Part shown: piece after piece, positions 6,945 through 13,823 of the stretch | How the letters are laid out: every line of letters begins with the position of its first letter | Numbering within the stretch: position 1 is the stretch's first letter | Assembly (NCBI GenBank): GCA_900317065.1 | Contig: ONFK01000011.1 | Coordinates: 1 to 15,595, forward strand | Direction of reading: 5' to 3' | DNA: 15,595 nt | From: an uncultured Bacteroidales bacterium | GTDB taxonomy: Bacteria; Bacteroidota; Bacteroidia; Bacteroidales; UBA932 | Notes under the pieces: generated by a model | Told to the model about the DNA's origin: nothing | The model's input: only the letters and a program-made list of their open reading frames with translations | The model's database searches: none | Translations under genes and position numbers: made by a program

Positions 6945-9297
6945 GCATCTGACAGATCATCTTTCCTATCCAGGCGACTATCCATGCGACAGCGATGGTG
7001 TAGGCGCAGATGCCCCACGCCCAAGACCAGCGGCCGGTTTCGTTCTTGATGGCGACGAAGGTGGCGATGCAGGGGAAGTAAAGCAGCACGAAGATCATGA
7101 AGGCTACGGCCGCGGGGAGGGGAACGCTGTTCTTGAGGGCGCTCTGAAGGGCGGTGTCGTTTTCGTCCACAACATCTCCCTCTTCACCTGCGTACATAAC
7201 GCCCAATGAACTCACTACCAACTCCTTGGCAGCGACGCCAGCGAGCAGGCCCACATCCATACGCCAGTCGAATCCCAGGGGATCAAGCGCCGGTGCGACC
7301 GCCTTGCCGATATGCCCGAGGAAACTCTGTTCCTGCTGTTCGGAGCGCGGCAGGCCTTCGTTCTTGGGGTAGTAGCCCAGGGCCCAGATGACGATGGAGG
7401 CTATAAGGATGGTGGTCGCCATCTTCTGCAGATACTGCCTGCCCTTCTCCCAGGTATGCCGTCCGATTGCCTTTGCGGTAGGGATGCGGTATGGAGGAAG
7501 CTCCATCACGAAGGGCAGGTCGTCGTCCCTGATAATGCGTTTCAGCACCAGTGCGGAAAGAATCGCCAGCACAACCCCGAGCAGATAGATGCACATCAGC
7601 GCGAGCGCAGGAGTCTTGGGGAAGAAGGCGCCCACGAGCAGCACGAAGATGGGCAGGCGGCCGGCACACGACATGAATGGCACGAGCGCGATGGTAATCA
7701 GCCGGCTCTTGCGGCTCTCGATGGTGCGGGTGGCCATTATGGCCGGCACGTTGCAGCCGAACCCCATCACCATGGGGATGAAACTCTTGCCGTGCAGGCC
7801 AAGATGGTGCATGAGTTTATCAACTATGAATGCTGTGCGGGCCATGTAGCCGGAATCCTCCATTATAGAGATGAAGAAGTACAAAATGAGGATGTTGGGG
7901 AGGAACACGAGTACACTCCCCACACCCGCAATTATGCCGTCCACCAGAAGGTCCTTCAGCCAGCCGTCCACCATCACGGAAGCAACCAGGTCTCCGAACT
8001 TGCCCACCAGCCAGTCTATCCAGTTCATGGGATACTCTCCAAGGGTGAAGGTTGCTGTGAAGATGAGATATAATATGGCTATGAAGATGGGGAACGCCAG
8101 CCACTTGTTGGTGACGACGGCATCTATCTTGTCCGTTATCGTAAGTTTGGGCGCTGTTTCCGCCCTGGTATAGGTTTCCGTAAGGGCTCCCTGGATGAAG
8201 GCGTACTTGGCGTCCACGATTGCGGACTCGGGATTGCTCCCGAGTATGCGTTCGATGCGCTTCTGCTCTTCGTCGCAGGCGGCGAGGGCTTCGTCTCCGA
8301 CGGCGCAGGCGCTAATGGCCTTTATTACTTCAGAATCAACTTCCAGCGCCTTGATGGCCAGATAGCGGGTGGAGTAGCGGGCACGAAGGTCGGCGTCGCG
8401 CTGAAGTATCAGTTTGATGCGGTCGATGCTTTGCTCGATTTCGGCTCCGTGGTTGATGTGGATGTGGCGGGCGAGCTTCGGGGAATGCTGCTCGTACATC
8501 GCTATTACGGTGTCGAAGAGTTCGGGGATTCCCTTGCCGTCGCGGCTGACTGTCGGGCAGACCGGCATGCCGAGCAGGTATCCCAGCTGCTTGATGTCGA
8601 TGCTGTCGCCACGGGCCTGAAGCTCGTCGTACATGTTCAGGGCCATCACCACAGGCAGGTTCATGTCGATGAGCTGGGCGGTAAGGTAGAGGTTGCGCTC
8701 GATGTTGGAGGCGTCCACCACGTTCAGCACCACGTCCGGGGTCTTCTCCAGAAGATTCTTGCGGACGTAGAGTTCTTCAGGGCTGTAGGCCGAGAGGGAA
8801 TATGTGCCGGGAAGGTCGACCAGGGTGATCTTGTAACCCTTGTATTCGAACTTTCCTTCCTTGGCGTCGACAGTGACTCCGCTGTAGTTTCCTACGTGCT
8901 CGTGGGAACCGGAGGCTATGTTGAAAAGGGATGTCTTTCCGCAATTGGGGTTGCCCACAAGGGCGACGCGCAAGCTGTGGCCGCGCTCTTCGGCAAGTTC
9001 GGAGATTTCCCTGTCCAGAATGGCCGGGAGGGATTCTCCGGCGTGTTCGGTGGCGATATGCAACTTGGCCTCTTCTTCGCTGATGACCTCTATCTTCGAG
9101 GCCTCTTCGCGGCGGAGCGATACTTTATACCCGAGTATTTCGTATTCGATAGGATCCTTGAGAGGGGCGTTGAGAATCACCCGTACGGCTTTGCCGCGGA
9201 TGAACCCCATCTCTATCAGGCGCTTGCGGAAACTCCCGTGGCCCGATACTTTTGCTATTACGGCCTTTTCGCCGGTTTTGAGTTCTGAAAGTTGCAT
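6937..9297 (-). CDS. feoB: Fused FeoA-FeoB ferrous iron transporter
   Basis: A 786-residue inner-membrane protein that imports Fe2+. Residues 1-75 are a FeoA SH3-like domain (MQLSELKTGEKAVIAKV, GFIRGKAVRVI), fused as is usual in Bacteroidota. The GTPase domain follows from about 108: G1 GNPNCGKT (115-122), G2 region GNYSGVTVDAKEG, G3 DLPG (161-164), G4 NMYD (221-224). After the guanine-dissociation-inhibitor helices comes the membrane part with two Gate regions, including the conserved FLPNILILYFF, SGYMARTAF and GFGCNVPAIMATR (about residue 510) and SCAGRLPIFVLLVGAFF. The C terminus is hydrophobic (GICAYTIAVAWIVAWIGKM). No separate feoC is seen. The promoter at 9315-9345 gives a short leader; no Fur box was recognised. 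The gene converges on and overlaps the EnvC-like gene by 8 nt. Confidence 0.98.
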   Translation of the reverse strand: MQLSELKTGEKAVIAKVSGHGSFRKRLIEMGFIRGKAVRVILNAPLKDPIEYEILGYKVSLRREEASKIEVISEEEAKLHIATEHAGESLPAILDREISELAEERGHSLRVALVGNPNCGKTSLFNIASGSHEHVGNYSGVTVDAKEGKFEYKGYKITLVDLPGTYSLSAYSPEELYVRKNLLEKTPDVVLNVVDASNIERNLYLTAQLIDMNLPVVMALNMYDELQARGDSIDIKQLGYLLGMPVCPTVSRDGKGIPELFDTVIAMYEQHSPKLARHIHINHGAEIEQSIDRIKLILQRDADLRARYSTRYLAIKALEVDSEVIKAISACAVGDEALAACDEEQKRIERILGSNPESAIVDAKYAFIQGALTETYTRAETAPKLTITDKIDAVVTNKWLAFPIFIAILYLIFTATFTLGEYPMNWIDWLVGKFGDLVASVMVDGWLKDLLVDGIIAGVGSVLVFLPNILILYFFISIMEDSGYMARTAFIVDKLMHHLGLHGKSFIPMVMGFGCNVPAIMATRTIESRKSRLITIALVPFMSCAGRLPIFVLLVGAFFPKTPALALMCIYLLGVVLAILSALVLKRIIRDDDLPFVMELPPYRIPTAKAIGRHTWEKGRQYLQKMATTILIASIVIWALGYYPKNEGLPRSEQQEQSFLGHIGKAVAPALDPLGFDWRMDVGLLAGVAAKELVVSSLGVMYAGEEGDVVDENDTALQSALKNSVPLPAAVAFMIFVLLYFPCIATFVAIKNETGRWSWAWGICAYTIAVAWIVAWIGKMICQMLI

Positions 9298-9314
9298 TGT
9301 ACCTATTGACGATG

Positions 9315-9345
9315 CAAAGTTATGGACTTAATGCAAGTGCGTCAA
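9315..9345 (-). promoter_or_regulatory. feoAB promoter with -7 and -33 elements
   Basis: The minus strand shows TAACTTTG at 9315-9322 (perfect TAnnTTTG) and TTG at 9343-9345, separated by 20 bp, the expected Bacteroidota spacing. The -7 box ends 17 nt before the ATG at 9297. This is the best complete promoter in the window. Confidence 0.65.
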
Positions 9346-9387
9346 TCCCTAATAATTGGTATTTTATTTGCAGTAATGATGCGCATT

Positions 9388-10098
9388 ATGGCAGAAGAAA
9401 TCAAAGCATCCAAACGCATTCAGACATCGTTTCTGAACGCCGCCGAGCATAAGGCTCTTGTATGGCTGGCAGCACGTCAGCCGAAATGGGTGACATCCAA
9501 CACCCTTACCTGGATAGGAATCATTGGTTCTGTTATCATCGCAGCCGGATACATACTCTCGAACCTCAACATAAACTGGCTGTGGCTGGCATCCTTCGGG
9601 TTCATAGTAAACTGGTACGGCGATTCGCTGGACGGCAATCTTGCCCGATACAGAGGCACGCAGAGGCCCATTTACGGCTACTATCTCGACCATACTGTAG
9701 ATGCAATCAACGAAATACTGATGTTCATAAGCATAGGCATTTCTTCGTTGCTCAATATCTGGATCGCCGTCGCCGGGCTCATCCTCTACCTGCTCCTGAC
9801 ACTTAACGTGAGCATGAACGCGCATCTGAAGAAGGAATTCAAACTGACTTATGCGAAGCTTGGCCCAACCGAACTGAGACTCATCCTCATAATAGTGAAC
9901 ACACTGTTCATCTTCATCAGGCCGCTGCGGGAGTTCTCGCAGGACGTGCGCATATTCGGGCACGACTTCACATTCGGCGCTTTCGACTACATCGGCGGCG
10001 TAATCGTGGCGATGCTCGCGCTCGTCTACGTGGTGACCATCCTGAAGGATCTGGACGAATATGCCAGGATGGATCCTCCAAAGCCCTGGAACGGCTGA
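9388..10098 (+). CDS. CDP-alcohol phosphatidyltransferase family membrane protein
   Basis: A 236-residue integral membrane enzyme. The family signature is complete: Asp79-x-x-Asp82-Gly-x-x-Ala-Arg87, nine residues, Gly97-x-x-x-Asp101-x-x-x-Asp105 (GDSLDGNLAR ... GYYLDHTVD). These aspartates bind the metal and the CDP-linked lipid or alcohol while a phosphate-containing head group is transferred. Hydrophobic segments at about 40-60, 65-78, 106-140, 160-178 and 205-225 fit a six-helix fold. The substrate cannot be read from sequence: phosphatidylglycerophosphate, phosphatidylinositol-type or another lipid are all possible. I chose the start MAEEIKASKRIQTSFLNAAE at 9388 by resemblance to family N termini; in-frame ATGs at 9322, 9331, 9376 and 9379 are alternatives. 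The TGA overlaps the next ATG by one base (TGATG), coupling it to an acyltransferase. Confidence 0.9.
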   Translation: MAEEIKASKRIQTSFLNAAEHKALVWLAARQPKWVTSNTLTWIGIIGSVIIAAGYILSNLNINWLWLASFGFIVNWYGDSLDGNLARYRGTQRPIYGYYLDHTVDAINEILMFISIGISSLLNIWIAVAGLILYLLLTLNVSMNAHLKKEFKLTYAKLGPTELRLILIIVNTLFIFIRPLREFSQDVRIFGHDFTFGAFDYIGGVIVAMLALVYVVTILKDLDEYARMDPPKPWNG

Positions 10099-10946
10099 TG
10101 GCGCTGATTACCATAGAAGAACTCGAAAGTCTGGCTCCGGTTTTCCGGGGAAAGGCGGGAAACGCCTTTGCGCGCTGGCTGTTCAAGGCCCTTAAAATCC
10201 AGAAAGTCAGCGACATATACGATACGCTCACGGTTCATTCCGGGCCGGAGTTCGCCCGTGCGGTGAACGAGGCAGCAGGCCTGAAATACACCATGAACGG
10301 ACTCTCGCGGGAAGATGCCCTGGAGCACTTCCGCGGGACGCTTCCGAAAGGGCCGTTCATCACCATCAGCAACCATCCTATCGGCAGCCTGGACGGCACC
10401 ATCCTCATAGATTTCTTCGGGCATCTGAGGGAGGATTACAAGTATATGGTGAACGAGATTCTCTGGCGGCTGGAGCCGCTGAGGTCCAATCTGATACGCG
10501 TGACGCCCAACGGCAATATCCTGACGGCTCCCACCGCACAGAGCATAGCCGGAGTGCGTGCGGCACGCGAACACCTCGACGCCGGCGGAGTGCTGGGGCT
10601 GTTCCCGTCAGGGGCGGTATCGGACCTGAAACCCGGCAGACGGCCGGAGGGGGAGCCGCGCGTCCGGGACCGCGAATGGCAGATGAGCATCATCCGCTTC
10701 ATCGCGAAGGCCGGAGTGCCGGTGCTGCCGGTGCGTTTCCTGGACGGGAACTCGCGCTTCTACTATTCCCTTGGTCTGATAGACTGGAGAGTGCGCCTGC
10801 TTCGACTCCCCTCCGAAATGCTGAACAAGGCGGGCAAGACCATACGCCTTGCCGTCGGCCCTGTAATCAGCCCCGAAAAAATAGCGGAGGCCGCAAACCT
10901 GCAGGACCTCCGCAATTTCCTTCGCGCCAGCGTGTATTCGCTGTAA
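10098..10946 (+). CDS. PlsC/LPLAT-type acyltransferase (hemolysin-like subgroup)
   Basis: A 282-residue acyltransferase that moves an acyl chain onto a lysolipid-like or amino-lipid acceptor at the inner membrane. The catalytic motif is NHPIGSLDG, with His93 and Asp99, the spacing seen in the hemolysin-like subgroup rather than the plain HX4D of PlsC. Further blocks are LRSNLIRV (about 128-135), LGLFPSGAVS (166-175, equivalent of the FPEG block) and VPVLPVRFLDGNSR (207-220). No strong transmembrane helix is seen, so it is probably peripheral. It starts within the stop of the CDP-alcohol gene, so the two enzymes likely act in one lipid pathway, perhaps glycerophospholipid or aminolipid assembly; that link is inference. 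It ends 1 bp before the stop of the convergent GTPase gene. Confidence 0.9.
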   Translation: MALITIEELESLAPVFRGKAGNAFARWLFKALKIQKVSDIYDTLTVHSGPEFARAVNEAAGLKYTMNGLSREDALEHFRGTLPKGPFITISNHPIGSLDGTILIDFFGHLREDYKYMVNEILWRLEPLRSNLIRVTPNGNILTAPTAQSIAGVRAAREHLDAGGVLGLFPSGAVSDLKPGRRPEGEPRVRDREWQMSIIRFIAKAGVPVLPVRFLDGNSRFYYSLGLIDWRVRLLRLPSEMLNKAGKTIRLAVGPVISPEKIAEAANLQDLRNFLRASVYSL

Positions 10947-10947
10947 T

Positions 10948-12147
10948 TTATTCCGCCAGGCAGGAGTCCATTATTTCCTTGATGGCGGCCTTGTCGAGGT
11001 TCTGGCCGATGAAGACTATCTTCTGCATGCGGTCGCCGTAGGCGGGATCCCAGTCGCGTCGCAGCGCCTCGTCGGTTTCAAGCATCCTGCTCAGCTGGTC
11101 TTTGGGCATCGCGGCATACCACAGGCCCGCTTCTCGCAGACTCTTCTGCACACCGGCCTGCTCAAATAGATAGCATTTGTCCGTATCCGCCGTGAAGTAG
11201 CAGAGCCCCTTGGCACGGATGATATTGGCAGGCCAGAGGCGTCCTACCGCATAGTCGAACTTGTTCAGGTCGAGTGCCGGGCGTGCGCAGTACACATAGG
11301 TGCCTATGTTGTATTCCTCTACTTCGCCGCCCTCGTGGTGATGATGGTGATGATGATGTTCATGTCCGTCGTGATCGTCATCGTCATCATCGTCGTCTTC
11401 GTCGTGATGATGACCTTCGACTTCCGCGATCCATGCGGCCGAAGTTGCCACCTTCTCGAAATCGAAACGGCCGGTATTGATCAGTTTGTCCAGGTCCACG
11501 TCGCCATAATCGCACTCGATGATCTCCACGCCGGGATTCAGGGCCTTCACGATCTGTTTCACGCGCTCGAGCTCCTCGGGCTTGACCTCCGACGCCTTGT
11601 TCAGGAGCACTATGTTGCAGAACTCTATCTGCTCGATTACCAGGCGTTCAAGATCTTCCTCGCCTATGTCTTCTTTCTTCAGGGCGTCGCCGCAGGCGAA
11701 CTCGCTCTGCATGCGCAGGGCGTCCACCACGGTGACTATGCAGTCCAGCTTGGGATTGACGAGCTGCTTCGGCCCCAGCTGAGGCACGGAGCAGATGGTC
11801 TGGGCGATGGGGCCCGGCTCGCAGATGCCGCTGGCTTCGATCACGATGTAGTCGAACTTGTCCATACGGCAAAGCTCGGACAACTGGGCCACGAGGTCCA
11901 TCTTCAGCGTGCAGCAGATACAGCCGTTCTGCAGAGCGACGAGCGAATCGTCGGTGCCGCCCACTATGCCTCCCTTTTCGATCAGGGTGGCGTCGATGTT
12001 CACTTCGCCGATATCGTTCACTATCACGGCGAACTTGATCCCTTTCTTATTGGTGAGGATGCGGTTCAGCAGCGTTGTCTTGCCGCTCCCGAGGTAACCG
12101 GTGACGAGAAGGACCGGAATCTGTTTTTCTTCCAAATTTATTGTCAT
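10948..12147 (-). CDS. CobW/G3E-family metallochaperone GTPase
   Basis: A 399-residue G3E GTPase of the CobW/YjiA/ZNG group, which uses GTP to hand metal, usually zinc or cobalt, to client proteins. Visible are Walker A GYLGSGKTTLL (17-27), the metal-binding CxCC motif in NGCICCTL (74-81), the Walker B-region IVIEASGICEPGP (101-113), and LLNKASEV (181-188) in place of NKxD. The C-terminal CobW_C domain spans about 281-396 (NIGTYVYCARPALDLNKFDYAVG ... DPAYGDRMQKIVFIGQ). Between them, residues 246-271 are a run of His and Asp: three His, an Asp/Glu block, then eight consecutive His, likely a metal buffer. ATG 12147 is chosen; an in-frame GTG at 12159 is possible. The client and metal are unknown; no Zur-type site was found. 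Confidence 0.95.
   Translation of the reverse strand: MTINLEEKQIPVLLVTGYLGSGKTTLLNRILTNKKGIKFAVIVNDIGEVNIDATLIEKGGIVGGTDDSLVALQNGCICCTLKMDLVAQLSELCRMDKFDYIVIEASGICEPGPIAQTICSVPQLGPKQLVNPKLDCIVTVVDALRMQSEFACGDALKKEDIGEEDLERLVIEQIEFCNIVLLNKASEVKPEELERVKQIVKALNPGVEIIECDYGDVDLDKLINTGRFDFEKVATSAAWIAEVEGHHHDEDDDDDDDDHDGHEHHHHHHHHEGGEVEEYNIGTYVYCARPALDLNKFDYAVGRLWPANIIRAKGLCYFTADTDKCYLFEQAGVQKSLREAGLWYAAMPKDQLSRMLETDEALRRDWDPAYGDRMQKIVFIGQNLDKAAIKEIMDSCLAE
11335..11412 (-). repeat. His/Asp codon tract inside the GTPase gene
   Basis: About 78 bp of CAT/CAC and GAC/GAT triplets encode residues 246-271. Both synonymous codons of each pair are mixed throughout, so it is not a pure microsatellite. Length changes in units of three would keep the frame. 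Confidence 0.85.
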
Positions 12148-12170
12148 ATTGTCAATCACTCTTCTTTTTA

Positions 12171-12178
12171 CAAATCTA
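12171..12178 (-). promoter_or_regulatory. -7 promoter box for the GTPase gene
   Basis: The minus strand reads TAGATTTG, a perfect TAnnTTTG, ending 23 nt before the ATG at 12147. No -33 element at standard spacing. It lies in the 77-bp divergent gap shared with the GH123 gene. Confidence 0.5.
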
Positions 12179-12213
12179 CTTCATAATCCGCAAACTTTGT
12201 TCCAAGAATAGAT

Positions 12214-12221
12214 TATATTTG
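12214..12221 (+). promoter_or_regulatory. -7 promoter box abutting the GH123 start
   Basis: TATATTTG is a perfect TAnnTTTG, and only three bases separate it from the ATG at 12225. If it is used, transcription would begin at or inside the start codon, giving a leaderless mRNA. There is no alternative Met before the signal peptide. Confidence 0.45.
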
Positions 12222-12224
12222 TGC

Positions 12225-13823
12225 ATGAAATCTTTACGAATCCTCTTTCTTGCGGTTCTGCTGTCATCCGCGGCATCCTGCAACCGCACAACCCCGACAG
12301 TATCCTGGACCTCGGAAATCAGCCACACGCTCTGGCGCGGAGAACGCACAGGCATCATCGCGAGCCTGAACAGCGATTCTGCAATAAGCGGACTCAGGGC
12401 TGAAGTCAGCGGGCCCGAATTCGCCGAAGCGCATTTCCTGACATACGTCACAGGAGATATCCTCACCGAACAATACAATCAGTGCGGATGGAGGAAAAAC
12501 AAGAAAGAGTGGGATTCGCTGCGAGTGGCCGACCGCATCGGAGACGAGAAGACGCTCGATGTAGTTCCCGGCACTGCGCAACCGGTCTGGGTAAGCGTAA
12601 AGGTGCCCTACGGTTGCAAGTCCGGGCATTATGAGGGTGTGCTCAAACTCCGCGGACGCGGGATGAAAACCGCCAGGCTGCCCTTCAGTTTCGACGTGGC
12701 GGAACGCGACCTTCCAGGGCCGGCCGGGCACAGCTTTCATCTCGACCTCTGGCAGAATCCCTATTCCGTGGCCCGCTATCACGGCGTAGAGCCCTGGAGC
12801 GAGGAGCACTTCAAGCATCTGGAACCCGTCATGAAACTGCTTGCGGATGCAGGTCAGAAAGTTGTCACGGCCACCATCATCGACCGTCCCTGGAACGGCC
12901 AGACCGAGGATGCCTTCGGCTCCATGGTCGTAAAGACCCGCAACACCGACGGCAGCTGGACCTACGATTATTCCGTTTTCGACCGATGGGTGGAGTTCAT
13001 GACCGGACTGGGCATAGACAGGCAGATCAACTGCTACACGATGATTCCCTGGAAGCTCACCTTCGACTACATCGATGCCGAATCCGGGGAGACGCGCTTT
13101 GTCACGGCTCCCGCCGACAGCCCGGAATACGCGCTGTACTGGAAGCCCTTCCTGCAGGATTTTGCAAGCCACCTGAAAGACAAGGGCTGGTTCGGCAAAA
13201 CCTGCATCGCAATGGACGAGCGCCCGCTCGACGCCATGAAGGCCTGCCTCGCTGTCGTCCGCGAAGCCGTTCCGGACTTCAAGGTGGCCCTTGCCGGATC
13301 CTTCCACGAAGAAATCCAGGATCAGATCCACGACCTCTGCGTCACATCGCGAGAGCCCTACCCCGACGAGATCATAGAAGCGCGCAGATCCAAGGGAATG
13401 GTCAGCACCTACTACACCTGCTGCGCGGAAAAGTATCCCAACACCTTCATCGCATCGGACACCGACGAGGGCATCTGGATAGGATGGTACGCCCTAGCCG
13501 GCAATTTTGACGGATATCTGCGCTGGGCGTACAATTCGTGGACAAAGGATCCCGTGAACGACGCCCGCTTTGTCAGATGGCCGGCCGGAGACTGCTATAT
13601 GGTCTATCCTGACGGATGCAGCAGTGTCCGTTTCGAAAGGCTTGTGGAGGGCATACAGGACTACGAAAAAGCCTCTCTCCTCCGCAAGGAATGGAAAGAG
13701 GCCGGAGATACCGTACGCCTGCAGGCGCTGGAGTCGGCGCTGGATCTTTTCACCATCCCCCGTCTGGGAGATGAAGGCCCCGCCCACGCCATCGCCGAGG
13801 CCCGCAAGGCGCTTGAACTCTAG
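12225..13823 (+). CDS. GH123-type glycoside hydrolase lipoprotein (DUF4091 domain)
   Basis: A 532-residue lipoprotein: signal MKSLRILFLAVLLSSAASCN, with Cys19 the likely lipidated residue. An N-terminal beta-sandwich-like region (about 25-165) precedes a TIM-barrel-like catalytic domain of the DUF4091/GH123 type. Family marks are the Asp331-Glu332 pair in CIAMDERPLDAM, matching the Asp-Glu pair GH123 enzymes use for substrate-assisted catalysis, and the C-terminal block GNFDGYLRWAYNSWTKDP followed by YPDGCSSVRFERLVEGIQDYE. Characterised GH123 members are beta-N-acetylgalactosaminidases acting on glycosphingolipid-type sugars; the family is broad, so exact substrate is inferred. It converges with a GH109 gene, also tied to GalNAc, and their stop codons share one CTAG. 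It would act at the cell surface or in the periplasm. Confidence 0.88.
   Translation: MKSLRILFLAVLLSSAASCNRTTPTVSWTSEISHTLWRGERTGIIASLNSDSAISGLRAEVSGPEFAEAHFLTYVTGDILTEQYNQCGWRKNKKEWDSLRVADRIGDEKTLDVVPGTAQPVWVSVKVPYGCKSGHYEGVLKLRGRGMKTARLPFSFDVAERDLPGPAGHSFHLDLWQNPYSVARYHGVEPWSEEHFKHLEPVMKLLADAGQKVVTATIIDRPWNGQTEDAFGSMVVKTRNTDGSWTYDYSVFDRWVEFMTGLGIDRQINCYTMIPWKLTFDYIDAESGETRFVTAPADSPEYALYWKPFLQDFASHLKDKGWFGKTCIAMDERPLDAMKACLAVVREAVPDFKVALAGSFHEEIQDQIHDLCVTSREPYPDEIIEARRSKGMVSTYYTCCAEKYPNTFIASDTDEGIWIGWYALAGNFDGYLRWAYNSWTKDPVNDARFVRWPAGDCYMVYPDGCSSVRFERLVEGIQDYEKASLLRKEWKEAGDTVRLQALESALDLFTIPRLGDEGPAHAIAEARKALEL

Noticed and set aside
8431..9288. 285-codon plus-strand open frame within feoB
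   Set aside because: Antisense to the FeoA and GTPase domains, with the Val/Asp-rich composition typical of reversed coding sequence.
11335..12186. 283-codon plus-strand frame with a hydrophobic Met/Val/Ile start
   Set aside because: The hydrophobic start is just the reverse of the His/Asp codon tract of the GTPase gene; the rest is antisense to its conserved motifs.
12264..13331. 355-codon minus-strand open frame
   Set aside because: It lies fully antisense to the GH123 catalytic domain. Long antisense frames are expected in GC-rich coding DNA; no motif, signal or promoter supports it.
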